Assembly (NCBI GenBank): GCA_013373445.1
Contig: JABXHV010000072.1
Span: forward strand, 1-43,911
Direction: 5' to 3'
Length of the DNA: 43,911 bases
From: Paracoccaceae bacterium
GTDB taxonomy: Bacteria; Pseudomonadota; Alphaproteobacteria; Rhizobiales; Stappiaceae
Part shown: positions 34,400 to 42,874 of the stretch, in pieces
How positions within the stretch are numbered: the first letter of the stretch is position 1
How the letters are laid out: every line of letters begins with the position of its first letter
Notes under the pieces: model-generated
Told to the model about the DNA's origin: nothing
The model's database searches: none
What the model saw: the letters and a program-made list of their open reading frames with translations, nothing else
Program-made: the position numbers and the translations under genes

Positions 34400-35341
34400 A
34401 TGGCCCTCAAGGTCGCGGTCCAAATGGATCACATCTCAAGCATCAACATTGCTGGTGACAGTGCGTTTGCACTGATGCTGGAAGCTCAGGCGCGTGGTCA
34501 TGAGCTTTATCACTACACGCCAGAGCGTCTGGCGATGATTGGCGAAGATGTATTCTGTCGTTTGGATCCGGTCGAGGTACGTGATGAAAAGGGCAACCAT
34601 TTCACGCTCGGTGAAACCAAACGTATGAATATGCGCGATCTAGATGTTGTGCTCATGCGCCAGGACCCGCCATTTGATCTGGCCTATATCGCCGCAACGC
34701 ATATTCTCGAGAAGATTCATCCAGATACATTGGTGGTCAACAATCCCGCCGAAGTGCGCAATGCGCCAGAAAAACTCTTTGTCACAGAGTTTTCCGATCT
34801 GATGCCTCCAACCCTTATCACCAAGGATCGCGCGGAAATCGACTTGTTCCGCGAGCAATATGGCGACATCGTCATGAAGCCACTGTTTGGTCATGGCGGG
34901 GCTGCGGTGTTCCGGATTACTCAGGATGATTTGAACTACGGCTCGTTGTACGATTTCTTCGATGTGACGTTCCGTGAGCCTTGGGTTATTCAGCAGTTTT
35001 TGCCGAATGTGAAACATGGCGACAAGCGTATCCTGCTGGTCGACGGTGAATTTGCCGGTGCCGTCAATCGTGTTCCGGCAGATGGCGACCTGAGATCCAA
35101 CATGGTGCGCGGCGGAGCAGCCAAGGAAAGCGAACTGACAGAGCGTGAGCGCGAAATCTGTGCCCGTCTTGGCCCGTCGCTGAAGGAAAAAGGTCTTATC
35201 CTCGTAGGGATCGATGTCATTGATGGTCGTCTGACCGAGATCAATGTCACTGCGCCGACCGGCATCCGTGCCGTAAAGCGTCTCGGAGGGCCTGATGTTG
35301 CCAAGACAGTTTGGGACGTTCTGCAAGCCAAAGTGAAATAA
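34400..35341 (+). CDS. gshB: Glutathione synthetase
   Basis: ATP-grasp ligase adding glycine to gamma-glutamylcysteine. 313 aa, standard bacterial GshB length. Landmarks are [23 protein letters not shown] at the N-terminus, [27 protein letters not shown], the ATP-grasp core [15 protein letters not shown] and the C-terminal [25 protein letters not shown] metal-binding strand. ATG at 34400 has AGGAGAT upstream. It belongs to the conserved rsmI-yraN-gshB run. Confidence 0.96.
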   Translation: MALKVAVQMDHISSINIAGDSAFALMLEAQARGHELYHYTPERLAMIGEDVFCRLDPVEVRDEKGNHFTLGETKRMNMRDLDVVLMRQDPPFDLAYIAATHILEKIHPDTLVVNNPAEVRNAPEKLFVTEFSDLMPPTLITKDRAEIDLFREQYGDIVMKPLFGHGGAAVFRITQDDLNYGSLYDFFDVTFREPWVIQQFLPNVKHGDKRILLVDGEFAGAVNRVPADGDLRSNMVRGGAAKESELTEREREICARLGPSLKEKGLILVGIDVIDGRLTEINVTAPTGIRAVKRLGGPDVAKTVWDVLQAKVK

Positions 35342-35412
35342 TCGACTTTGGCGGGATGCGGGTTGGCATCGTTCTAGGGGTTCACTGACTATTCGGATGA
35401 TGGGAGATCAAA

Positions 35413-36159
35413 ATGTTCGATGCAAAATCTTTGCTGGATCAGCTTATTGGCGGTGCAGCTGGCGCAGGAGGAGCGCCGAATACGCGAAGCACCGGAGGCG
35501 GTTCGACAGATGATTTACTGGCCAGGGGACAGGACTTTCTGAGTTCCCAGGGCGGTGGTTTGGCGCTGGGCGGACTGGCCGGCTTGATGCTTGGGACCAA
35601 GACGGGCCGCAAGGTTGGTGGAACAGCCGTCAAATATGGCAGTCTCGCGCTGGTCGCCGGCCTCGCGTACAAAGCCTATCAGGGGTATTCTGCCAAGCAG
35701 CGCGGTGTGTCGGCACCTACCTATCCAGCAGATGAGCCAATCCCGATTGAAGCGCCGAAAGGCACCGCTTTTGATGTGGCGCAGCAGCCGGTCGAGGAAA
35801 ACACCTTCGCACTCTCGTTGCTGACCGCGATGATTGCGGCAGCGAAAGCCGACGGTCATATCGATGCGCAGGAGCAGGCGCGAATTTTTGACAAGATTGA
35901 CGAAGCTGGTCTTGATGCAGAAGCCAAGGCTTTTCTGATGGATGAATTGCGCGCGCCCCTCGACATTGACAAGATTGTCCGCAGCGCTGTGACCCCGGAA
36001 GCCGGCGCAGAAATTTATGCCGCCTCACGTTTGGCTGTCGATCCGGATCATCCTGCTGAGAAAGCCTATTTGCAAATGCTTGCCGCACGTCTCGGTCTCA
36101 CTGAAGGCCTCGTCGAAGAGATTGAAGTGGCAGTGCGTGAAGCCGAACAGTTGGGCTAA
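35413..36159 (+). CDS. DUF533 / TerB-like tellurite-resistance domain protein
   Basis: 248 aa. The Gly/Ala-rich N-terminus includes one hydrophobic segment (about 50-105: LALGGLAGLMLGTKTGRK, then VKYGSLALVAGLAYKAYQGYS) with glycine-rich spacing. The C-terminal TerB-like helical domain (about 130-245) starts LSLLTAMIAAAKADGHIDAQEQARI, with the metal-binding-type acidic positions. DUF533 proteins are membrane-associated and of unknown function. ATG at 35413 follows GGGAGATCAAA. It lies 71 bp after gshB and ahead of modA. Confidence 0.88.
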   Translation: MFDAKSLLDQLIGGAAGAGGAPNTRSTGGGSTDDLLARGQDFLSSQGGGLALGGLAGLMLGTKTGRKVGGTAVKYGSLALVAGLAYKAYQGYSAKQRGVSAPTYPADEPIPIEAPKGTAFDVAQQPVEENTFALSLLTAMIAAAKADGHIDAQEQARIFDKIDEAGLDAEAKAFLMDELRAPLDIDKIVRSAVTPEAGAEIYAASRLAVDPDHPAEKAYLQMLAARLGLTEGLVEEIEVAVREAEQLG

Positions 36160-36188
36160 TAGGTTAGCTTTTCGGCCGGCAAGGATCA

Positions 36189-36219
36189 TGTCGCCAAAGC
36201 GTTGAATGTTTTGGCGACA
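36189..36219. promoter_or_regulatory. Perfect inverted repeat directly before the modA ribosome-binding site
   Basis: TGTCGCCAAA (36189-36198) and TTTGGCGACA (36210-36219) form a perfect 10-bp inverted repeat with an 11-nt spacer. The GGGGGAGG ribosome site begins at the next base (36220). It does not resemble the AT-rich ModE/MopA palindrome (TATATA-type). It could be a DNA operator of a different regulator or an mRNA stem-loop that controls modA translation. Confidence 0.6.
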
Positions 36220-36234
36220 GGGGGAGGTTCAGGC

Positions 36235-37044
36235 GTGTTCGGTGATCAGCTTTGCAAGCATCTGCGTGTTGCCGCCATGTTGCGGCACTTGATCGCTGTG
36301 TCTGTGGTTTTGGCAAGCTTGGCTGGTGTGTCATTAGGCCCGGCCCAAGCGCAAGACAAGATTACTGTGTTTGCCGCAGCAAGCATGACTGATGCAATTT
36401 CGGAAATCGCAGAGCTGTATCAGGAAACGACCAATACCAAGGTTGTCTTAGTCTTTGCGGGCAGTGGAACATTGGCGCGGCAGGTCGAATCCGGTGCGCC
36501 AGCGGACATTTTCATTTCTGCCGACGAAGCCTGGATGACATATGCTCAGGACCGCGGCGCAATTCAGCCCGAGACCGTTCGCTTCATCGCTGCCAATCAA
36601 CTTGTCCTCGTTGGCCCGGCGTCTTCCGCCACACAGGTGGATCTCAAGGTTGATTCTATTTTGGACAAGATAGGCCCCTTGAGACTGGCCATGGCCGACC
36701 CGGACACGGTGCCCGCCGGGCGTTATGGGAAACAGGCGCTTGAGGGCCTTGGGCTGTGGCAGCCACTGGCCAGGAAGTTGGCCCCGATGGAAAATGTACG
36801 CGTTGCCCTGGCTGCAGTCGCGCGCGGGGATACGCCTTTGGGCATCGTCTATGCGTCTGATGCTGCTGTGGAACCGCGTGTGCGTGTTGTTGCGGTTTTT
36901 CCGCCAACAAGCCATGCATCTATTCGATATCCCGCAGCTGTGACCACACATGCTTCGACACAGGCCATGGCCTTTTTGCAATTTCTGTCAGATAAGAATG
37001 CACAGACCATATTGAGGGCAAAGGGTTTTACGTCTTTGCCTTGA
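36235..37044 (+). CDS. modA: ModA, molybdate-binding periplasmic protein
   Basis: Substrate-binding protein of the molybdate/tungstate ABC transporter. About 269 aa. A signal peptide precedes AQAQDKITVF (hydrophobic core LIAVSVVLASLAGVSL). The mature part shows FAAASMTDAI, FAGSGTLARQVESGAPADIFISADE and a C-terminal GIVYASDAAVEPRV oxyanion-site region. Start set at GTG 36235, seven bases after GGGGGAGG; upstream TTG and internal ATG (36277) are alternatives. First gene of modABC and probably of a five-gene unit with the two-component genes. Confidence 0.93.
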   Translation: MFGDQLCKHLRVAAMLRHLIAVSVVLASLAGVSLGPAQAQDKITVFAAASMTDAISEIAELYQETTNTKVVLVFAGSGTLARQVESGAPADIFISADEAWMTYAQDRGAIQPETVRFIAANQLVLVGPASSATQVDLKVDSILDKIGPLRLAMADPDTVPAGRYGKQALEGLGLWQPLARKLAPMENVRVALAAVARGDTPLGIVYASDAAVEPRVRVVAVFPPTSHASIRYPAAVTTHASTQAMAFLQFLSDKNAQTILRAKGFTSLP

Positions 37045-37078
37045 GGCGTGAAGTGATGAAAGGGCTGCGGCAAGACTG

Positions 37079-37783
37079 ATGTTTGCGTCATTGCAACCCA
37101 ATGAAATCGAAGCCCTTTTGCTCACCTTAAAGGTGTCGGTGGTCGCTCTTGTGTGCGCGTTGCCACTTGCAATTTCGGTTGCCTATGTCCTTTCGCGGTT
37201 CCGCTTTCCAGGACATGGCATGCTGAACGCCGCAATCCACCTTCCACTCATGTTGCCTCCAGTCGTGACTGGTTACCTGCTTCTCCTACTTTTGGGTCCC
37301 AGCGGTCCACTTGGACGGTTTTTGCTTGAGAACTTTCAGTTCACACCGGCCTTCAATTGGAAGGGTGCCGCGCTTGCCGCCGGTATCATGGCATTTCCAC
37401 TCATCGTACGCCCTATTCGCCTGGCCTTCGACGCTGTGGATCCGAAGCTGGAACAAGCTTCAGCGTCTCTGGGGTGCCATGGCGTTTTTACCTTTTTGAT
37501 CGTCAGCTTGCCGCTGGCATTACCCGGCGTCCTGGGCGGTGCGATACTCGGGTTTGCCAAGGCGATGGGTGAATTTGGGGCAACCATTACCTTCGTTTCC
37601 AATATTCCGGGCGAGACGCGAACACTGTCGCTGGCGCTTTATACTGCGGTTCAATCTCCTGACGGCGACGCGCTTGGCCTGCGATTGATGATCATCTCGA
37701 TCTGTCTGGCGATCTTCGCCTTGCTGTTGTCGGAACTCTTGGTGCGCCGCTTGCGTGCACGGTTGGAGGGCGCAGATGTTTGA
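37079..37783 (+). CDS. modB: ModB, molybdate ABC transporter permease
   Basis: 234-aa inner-membrane permease with about five transmembrane helices. It begins LLTLKVSVVALVCALPLAISVAYVLSRF, has LPPVVTGYLLLLLLG, and carries the EAA loop GAILGFAKAMGEFGATITFVSNIPG that docks to ModC. ATG at 37079 is 34 bp after modA. Its end overlaps the modC start by 8 bp, giving coupled translation. Confidence 0.95.
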   Translation: MFASLQPNEIEALLLTLKVSVVALVCALPLAISVAYVLSRFRFPGHGMLNAAIHLPLMLPPVVTGYLLLLLLGPSGPLGRFLLENFQFTPAFNWKGAALAAGIMAFPLIVRPIRLAFDAVDPKLEQASASLGCHGVFTFLIVSLPLALPGVLGGAILGFAKAMGEFGATITFVSNIPGETRTLSLALYTAVQSPDGDALGLRLMIISICLAIFALLLSELLVRRLRARLEGADV

Positions 37784-38867
37784 TGTGAATGTCAAAGGAC
37801 GTGCCGGAACGGTCGACATCGCGGCAGAATTCAGTGTTTCATCGGGGGCTACCTGTCTTTTTGGCCGCTCAGGATCAGGCAAGACAACCTTGGCCAATAT
37901 GGTCTCAGGCTTTGTGCAACCTGACAGCGGTTGGATTGAGGTGGAGGGAGTTCGTCTTTTCGATTCCTCAAAGGCGATTGATGCACCCACACGGCAGCGC
38001 CGTATTGGCTATGTGTTTCAGGAACCGCGCCTGTTTCCGCATCTGTCCGTGCGTTCCAACCTGACGTACAGCCGTTGGGCTGGCCGCCGCACGGTCAGTC
38101 GTTCTCTGGATGAAGTTGTTTCGCTGCTTGGGCTGGAAAAGCTTCTGGATCGCAAACCTACCCATCTGTCGGGCGGTGAAAAACAACGCATTGCGATTGG
38201 CCGCGCCCTGCTCTCAGACCCGCGTTTGCTGATCATGGATGAGCCACTTGCCTCGTTGGATTATCAACGCAAGGACGAAATTCTGCCTTATCTGGATCGA
38301 ATTTGCCGGGAAGCAGATCTCTCTGTGCTTTACATCAGTCACTCGCTGGAAGAAGTGACCCGTCTCGCCAAGAACCTGGTCCTGATGGAGGACGGGAAGA
38401 CGACCGCCTTTGGCACTGTTGCCGAAGTGCTTGCCGGAGCAGGCATCGAGAAGGATGGGTTTCATCGGCGTTCCCTTATCGAGGGCAAGGTGAGTCACGT
38501 CGATCCCGAATTTGGTCTGGTGCATGTGGGCATTGGCGCTGGCGAAGTTCTGCAGATCGCCGCGCCGGATCTGAACGCTGGCGATCATCTTCGCCTGTCC
38601 GTGAGTGACCGGGACATCTCAATCGCAGTGAAGCGACCCGAGGGCGTGAGTATCCGCAACGTAGTCCAGGCCAAACTCCGTTCGATTGAGATGACTGCCA
38701 GCCCCCATGTCGATGTCCTATGTCAGATCGGGGACCATGAACTGAGAGCACGCATCACAAGAGCGTCGCTTCACGATCTCGGTCTGAAGCCCGAAATGGA
38801 AGTATTTCTGATGGTGAAAAGCGTCTCGATTGACGAACACTCGCCTTCAACTCCAAAAGGGTTCTAA
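37776..38867 (+). CDS. modC: ModC, molybdate ABC transporter ATPase
   Basis: 363-aa ATPase energising ModB. Walker A is GRSGSGKTT, signature LSGGEKQRIAIGRAL, Walker B LLIMDEPLASLD, then the H-loop in YISHSLEEV. The C-terminal Mop/TOBE region (about 295-355, RNVVQAKLRSIEM) binds oxyanion in ModC proteins and allows feedback control. ATG at 37776 has GGAGGG at proper distance and overlaps modB. Only 9 bp separate its stop from the sensor-kinase frame. Confidence 0.95.
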   Translation: MFDVNVKGRAGTVDIAAEFSVSSGATCLFGRSGSGKTTLANMVSGFVQPDSGWIEVEGVRLFDSSKAIDAPTRQRRIGYVFQEPRLFPHLSVRSNLTYSRWAGRRTVSRSLDEVVSLLGLEKLLDRKPTHLSGGEKQRIAIGRALLSDPRLLIMDEPLASLDYQRKDEILPYLDRICREADLSVLYISHSLEEVTRLAKNLVLMEDGKTTAFGTVAEVLAGAGIEKDGFHRRSLIEGKVSHVDPEFGLVHVGIGAGEVLQIAAPDLNAGDHLRLSVSDRDISIAVKRPEGVSIRNVVQAKLRSIEMTASPHVDVLCQIGDHELRARITRASLHDLGLKPEMEVFLMVKSVSIDEHSPSTPKGF

Positions 38868-38876
38868 TATGTCGTC

Positions 38877-40592
38877 TTGTTGATCTCGAGCCAGGGTTTG
38901 CCTTTGAAGTCTATTCCAAAAGTCGGCTGGACAGTGCGCGACAGGATTGTTGTCTTATGCGTGATGGCACTCATCAGCGGCTTGTTGGTGTGGCAGGTCC
39001 GTCAGATCAGTTTTGTGTACCTGAGAGAAGATGTGCGTGCCCGTGCTGAAATCGACTTGAAGGTTCAAGTTGCGGTGCTTGATGGACTGCTGGACAAGTT
39101 CCGCCTCATGGTCCCGCTCCTTGCCCGGAGTCCGGAAGTCACCCGAATTGTCAAAGAGCAAGACGTCGCCACTGGTATCAAACTGGCATCGGTCTCAGTC
39201 GGAATGTCTGGTGCCCTCGGTGTTTGGTTTCTGGCTCCCGATGGACGCACGATTGTGGGTTCCAATTCGGTAAAGGGTTTTGTTGATCGCCTGGGTGAAA
39301 CCGGCATACCCAAAGCCTTTTGGGAGGCTTCCCATGGACAGCTTGGGCGTCAGTTCCTGCCGCCAACACGTCTCTTGCCTGCAAGCTATGTGTTTGCGTC
39401 TCCTGTGCGCAGCGGTGACCGCTTGATCGGTGTGATCGCAGCGCGGGTCGGGCTCGATACCGTGGAACAGGCCTGGGCTTTGAGCACGGATCCGATTTTT
39501 GCAACTGACAGCCAATCCCGCATTCTGGTTAGCAATCAGGATGGCCTTCGCGGTGCATTGTTGGACGACCTGTTGGCAAATCAGCCGGTAAAAAGGGGGC
39601 AGAAGGGTTTCGGGTTCCAGGCACTACAGGTCAGTACATCGCTTCCACCCCTCAACTGGACTGTGACTGTTCTGGCTGATTTGGGCGAGGCGCGCGCGCG
39701 GTCTTCGCGCGCAGCGATTATGGCGTTTCTGATCTGCCTGATTGGCTGTGGGATCATCTGGGGGGTGTTGGAGCGACGTATGCAGCTGCGCCGAAACGTT
39801 CGCAGGGATCGTGCCCAGGCATTGAGGTTGGAGCGAAGGGTACGCACGCGCACCGCAGAATTGAAACGCGCGCAAGCCGAACTTGTACAGGCTGCAAAAC
39901 TCGCGACGCTTGGGAAAATGTCTGCTGCCCTCAGTCATGAGTACAGTCAGCCCTTGGCAGCCATCCAGTCGAATGCAGAGGTCGCCGAAATGTTGATTGG
40001 GCGCGGTCAATCCGAACAGGCGCTCGGAAATCTGCATCGTATTGCTCAAATGGTGAGCCGCATGGCCGAAATCGCAAGAACCCTCAAAGGGTTTTCGAGG
40101 CGCTCGGGCACCGAAATACGGCCGGTCTCGATCAAGAAGGTGGTGAATGAGGCCTTGTTGATGCTGCGTCCGCAAACCAAGCAGAATGAGATCACCTTGA
40201 CCCTGTCAAACCTGGAAGACGATGTGACGGTCTTGGGCGGTCATGTGCGCTTGGAACAAGTTCTGATAAACCTTCTGGCCAATGCTGTCGACGCGGTCCG
40301 TGATCGGGAAGATCCAAGGGTGCGCCTTGAAGTTCAGCAAGACGGGGACACAGTCTTGCTGCGCGTCGAAGACAATGGTCCAGGCATCGAAAAAGAACTC
40401 CTATCGCAAATTTTTGAACCGTTTTTTACCACCAAGGAAGCTGGAACAGGCTTGGGGTTGGGTCTGTCGATTGCTTATAAAATCATGCATGATTTCTCCG
40501 GTAGCCTGAAGGCGGAAAACCTGCCCGGCGGAGGCGCCTGTTTCACCATGCGATTGCCGATAGCCAGCAACGCCAACGACGAAGCGGAATAG
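38877..40592 (+). CDS. DctB-like sensor histidine kinase, likely operonic with modABC
   Basis: 571 aa. Two transmembrane helices (about 23-41 and 278-298) flank a periplasmic domain of about 235 residues that looks like the double-PAS/dCache sensor of DctB. A coiled coil follows (about 310-342). The kinase core has His354 in [20 protein letters not shown], the DctB-type H-box, then HATPase with [15 protein letters not shown] and [14 protein letters not shown]. DctB proteins sense C4-dicarboxylates, but no dicarboxylate carrier is near, so the ligand is uncertain. The start is uncertain (TTG 38877 or a nearby TTG); the 9-bp gap to modC argues for co-transcription. The partner regulator follows after 6 bp. 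Confidence 0.88.
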   Translation: MLISSQGLPLKSIPKVGWTVRDRIVVLCVMALISGLLVWQVRQISFVYLREDVRARAEIDLKVQVAVLDGLLDKFRLMVPLLARSPEVTRIVKEQDVATGIKLASVSVGMSGALGVWFLAPDGRTIVGSNSVKGFVDRLGETGIPKAFWEASHGQLGRQFLPPTRLLPASYVFASPVRSGDRLIGVIAARVGLDTVEQAWALSTDPIFATDSQSRILVSNQDGLRGALLDDLLANQPVKRGQKGFGFQALQVSTSLPPLNWTVTVLADLGEARARSSRAAIMAFLICLIGCGIIWGVLERRMQLRRNVRRDRAQALRLERRVRTRTAELKRAQAELVQAAKLATLGKMSAALSHEYSQPLAAIQSNAEVAEMLIGRGQSEQALGNLHRIAQMVSRMAEIARTLKGFSRRSGTEIRPVSIKKVVNEALLMLRPQTKQNEITLTLSNLEDDVTVLGGHVRLEQVLINLLANAVDAVRDREDPRVRLEVQQDGDTVLLRVEDNGPGIEKELLSQIFEPFFTTKEAGTGLGLGLSIAYKIMHDFSGSLKAENLPGGGACFTMRLPIASNANDEAE

Positions 40593-40598
40593 ACTGTA

Positions 40599-41933
40599 AT
40601 GGATCAGGCCTGCGTTCTATTGATCGATGACGAGACTGATCTGCGCGAAACGCTTTCGCAAGGGCTGGAGTTGCATGGGCATTCGGTTCTTTCGACCGGT
40701 GAACCGCATGAGGCACTGGAGCGAATTGGGCGCGATTTTTATGGTGTCTTGGTTTGCGACATTCGCATGCCCGGCAGTGATGGTTTTGATGTCTTGCGCC
40801 GAGCGCTGGAGATCGACCCTGCCTTGCCAGTGGTTCTAATTACCGGCCACGGCGATGTGCCACTGGCGGTCGAGGCGATGCGGGCAGGTGCTTATGACTT
40901 CATGGAGAAGCCGTTTTCCGTCTCAAGCCTGGCATCTGTTGTCGAACGTGCGCTCGACAGGCGGCGTCTGGTTCTGGAAAATCGAAGACTGCGCGAAGAG
41001 CTTGCCGATCGAACAGGACTGGAAAGCCGTTTGGTGGGCAGAGCGCCGAGTATGGAGAAGTTGCGCAGCACTGTCCTGGCCCTTGCGGCAACGAATGCCG
41101 ATGTCCTTATTCTCGGCGAGACGGGGTCCGGCAAGGAAGTGGTGGCGCGCGCCCTGCATGATGAAGGCCCGCGCAAGGATAAGCCGTTTGTGGCCCTGAA
41201 CTGCGGTGCGTTGCCGGCCGAGATTATTGAATCGGAGCTCTTCGGTCACGAGAAAGGCGCTTTTACCGGCGCCAGCGGGCAGCGCATTGGCAAGTTGGAA
41301 CATGCGCATGGCGGCACTGTTTTTCTGGATGAAATTGAATCCATGCCGCTCGAACTTCAGGTCAAATTGCTGCGCGTCATTGAAAATCGTTGCATTGAAC
41401 GTCTGGGCTCCAACATTTCAATACCCTTGGATGTGCGCTTCATTGCAGCGACGAAGGATGATCTGGAGGCTGCAGGCCGCGAGGGTCGCTTTCGTCTCGA
41501 TCTCTTCTACCGTTTGAACGTCGTGTCCGTCTCGATCCCGCCATTGCGCGAGCGTTTGGAAGATATCCCACTGCTGTTCCAACATTTGGTCATCGAGGCG
41601 CGTGCGCGCTATCGGCGCGAAATTCCCGATATTTCAAATGATTATCTGACAAACCTGATGGCACGGGATTGGCACGGGAATGTCCGTGAACTCAGAAACG
41701 TCGCCGACAGGTTTGTTTTGGGTCTGGAAGGCGTCAGCGCCGGTGAGGCCGGGGCTTCAAGCTCACTGTTTGAGCAGGTCGCAGCTTATGAGAAGGCGCT
41801 GATTGTCGCCGAACTTAAACGCAATGACGGATCCATCAAGGCGACCTACGAAACCCTCGGAGTGTCCCGCAAGGCGCTCTACGAAAAAATGCGCAAATAC
41901 GGACTGGGAAGAGACGACGCCGAAATTGCATGA
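40599..41933 (+). CDS. DctD-like sigma54-dependent response regulator
   Basis: 444 aa. The receiver domain (about 4-118) has Asp54 in LVCDIRMPG and Lys104 in FMEKPF. The AAA+ domain (about 145-375) has Walker A GETGSGKE (173-180) and the sigma54-contacting GAFTGA loop at 220-225, so it activates RpoN promoters. The C-terminal Fis-type HTH is at about 400-440 (GSIKATYETLGVSRKALYEKMRKYGL). It forms a cognate pair with the upstream kinase (6-bp gap). No convincing -24/-12 promoter was found in the intergenic stretches I inspected, so targets may lie outside the window. Confidence 0.93.
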   Translation: MDQACVLLIDDETDLRETLSQGLELHGHSVLSTGEPHEALERIGRDFYGVLVCDIRMPGSDGFDVLRRALEIDPALPVVLITGHGDVPLAVEAMRAGAYDFMEKPFSVSSLASVVERALDRRRLVLENRRLREELADRTGLESRLVGRAPSMEKLRSTVLALAATNADVLILGETGSGKEVVARALHDEGPRKDKPFVALNCGALPAEIIESELFGHEKGAFTGASGQRIGKLEHAHGGTVFLDEIESMPLELQVKLLRVIENRCIERLGSNISIPLDVRFIAATKDDLEAAGREGRFRLDLFYRLNVVSVSIPPLRERLEDIPLLFQHLVIEARARYRREIPDISNDYLTNLMARDWHGNVRELRNVADRFVLGLEGVSAGEAGASSSLFEQVAAYEKALIVAELKRNDGSIKATYETLGVSRKALYEKMRKYGLGRDDAEIA

Positions 41934-41945
41934 AGCAATAGCGAT

Positions 41946-42176
41946 CTACTCCATGGAGTAGCCGGGTTTTCTATAGAGCTGCTCCGGCTTTGCGGTGATG
42001 TCGGGAACATAGACCTCATCACGCCAGGAAGATGCCTCGACCTCTTCAAGCGATACCGAGACCGCTTCGTCTTTGGATCCAAGAATTGTGATGACGTTCT
42101 GGGCGACAGCGTCAGCCAGTTCCTGTTTTTGTTCTTCTGATTTTCCGGGCCAGATCTTTATGATGACATGCGGCAC
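41946..42176 (-). CDS. pptA: PptA-type tautomerase (4-oxalocrotonate tautomerase family)
   Basis: 76-aa protein. After removal of the initiator Met it starts with Pro (PHVIIKIWPGKS), the catalytic N-terminal proline of the family. The end, KPGYSME, closely resembles the E. coli PptA C-terminus. PptA works on enol/keto substrates of uncertain physiological identity. The start is GTG at 42176 with AGGAGA upstream; the ATG that would open the longer frame lies far upstream in non-conserved sequence. It converges on the response-regulator gene with a 12-bp gap. Confidence 0.88.
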   Translation of the reverse strand: MPHVIIKIWPGKSEEQKQELADAVAQNVITILGSKDEAVSVSLEEVEASSWRDEVYVPDITAKPEQLYRKPGYSME

Positions 42177-42322
42177 TTCGTGTCTCCTAGATAGGGGGCG
42201 TAGGCAACCTTTTGGCATGTGAGGCATGACGCTGACAACCTTGATCAGGCGGTGCAAGTGCCCTTTGCCAAACGCCTCAGCATCCTGTGATTGCGGGGGG
42301 TAGAAATGCGTACCCATCCACA

Positions 42323-42345
42323 GGCCCCAAGCAGTGGTTGGGGCC
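42323..42345. repeat. Perfect 8-bp inverted repeat in the usp upstream region
   Basis: GGCCCCAA (42323-42330) and TTGGGGCC (42338-42345) with loop GCAGTGG form a GC-rich hairpin. It lies 64-86 bp before the usp start, inside the 232-bp divergent gap between pptA and usp. There is no T-run, so it is not an intrinsic terminator; an operator or leader RNA stem is possible. Confidence 0.5.
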
Positions 42346-42408
42346 CACCATGGACATCGCAAGACTGCTCCCATAGGTTAACAATTTGGAAACGTGAGGA
42401 TAAAGACA

Positions 42409-42825
42409 ATGTTCGATACGATCATGGTTCCGGTGGATCTGCGCCATACACCCGCTTTGGGTAAAGCGCTTTCCGTCGCTGCCGAGATGGCCAAAGCTCA
42501 CAATGCGACTGTGAACTACGTTGGCGTTACCAGTCCGGAGCCTGGCGAACTGGGGCATAACCCAGAAGAATTCAAAGAAAAATTAAATCAGTTTGCAGCT
42601 GAGCAGGCGAGCGCCCACGGGCTCAAAGTTGCTGCGCATATGATTATAGACACCGACCCTGCTGCCGATTTGCGCCATACTCTGACGAAGACCGTAGATG
42701 AGTTGGGTGCAGATCTTGTGGTCATGGCAACGCACCTACCAAACATAGGCAATTATATCTGGGCATCGCACGGCGGCCATTTGGCCAACCATGTAAAAGC
42801 TTCGGTGTTCCTCGTGCGCGGTTGA
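42409..42825 (+). CDS. Universal stress protein (UspA family)
   Basis: 138 aa. The N-terminus MFDTIMVPVDLRHT contains the Asp of the nucleotide-binding site, and the protein shows the LGADLVVMATH segment and the HVKASVFLVRG end. The usual ATP motif G-X2-G-X9-G(S/T) is only partly recognisable (GNYIWASHGGHLANH), so ATP binding is uncertain. ATG at 42409 follows GAGGATAAA. It sits 49 bp upstream of a BCCT carrier, recalling the TeaD Usp protein linked to ectoine uptake in Halomonas; a similar regulatory role is inference. Confidence 0.9.
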   Translation: MFDTIMVPVDLRHTPALGKALSVAAEMAKAHNATVNYVGVTSPEPGELGHNPEEFKEKLNQFAAEQASAHGLKVAAHMIIDTDPAADLRHTLTKTVDELGADLVVMATHLPNIGNYIWASHGGHLANHVKASVFLVRG

Positions 42826-42874
42826 TCGCGATTATCTCTGCAAAGAATTTTACTTAAATAAGAGGAGGAATCTG

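Noticed and set aside
42216-42240. Possible sigma54 promoter TGGCATG...GGCATG upstream of usp
   Set aside because: The GG to GC spacing is 10 instead of 12 bases, so it does not fit the -24/-12 pattern.
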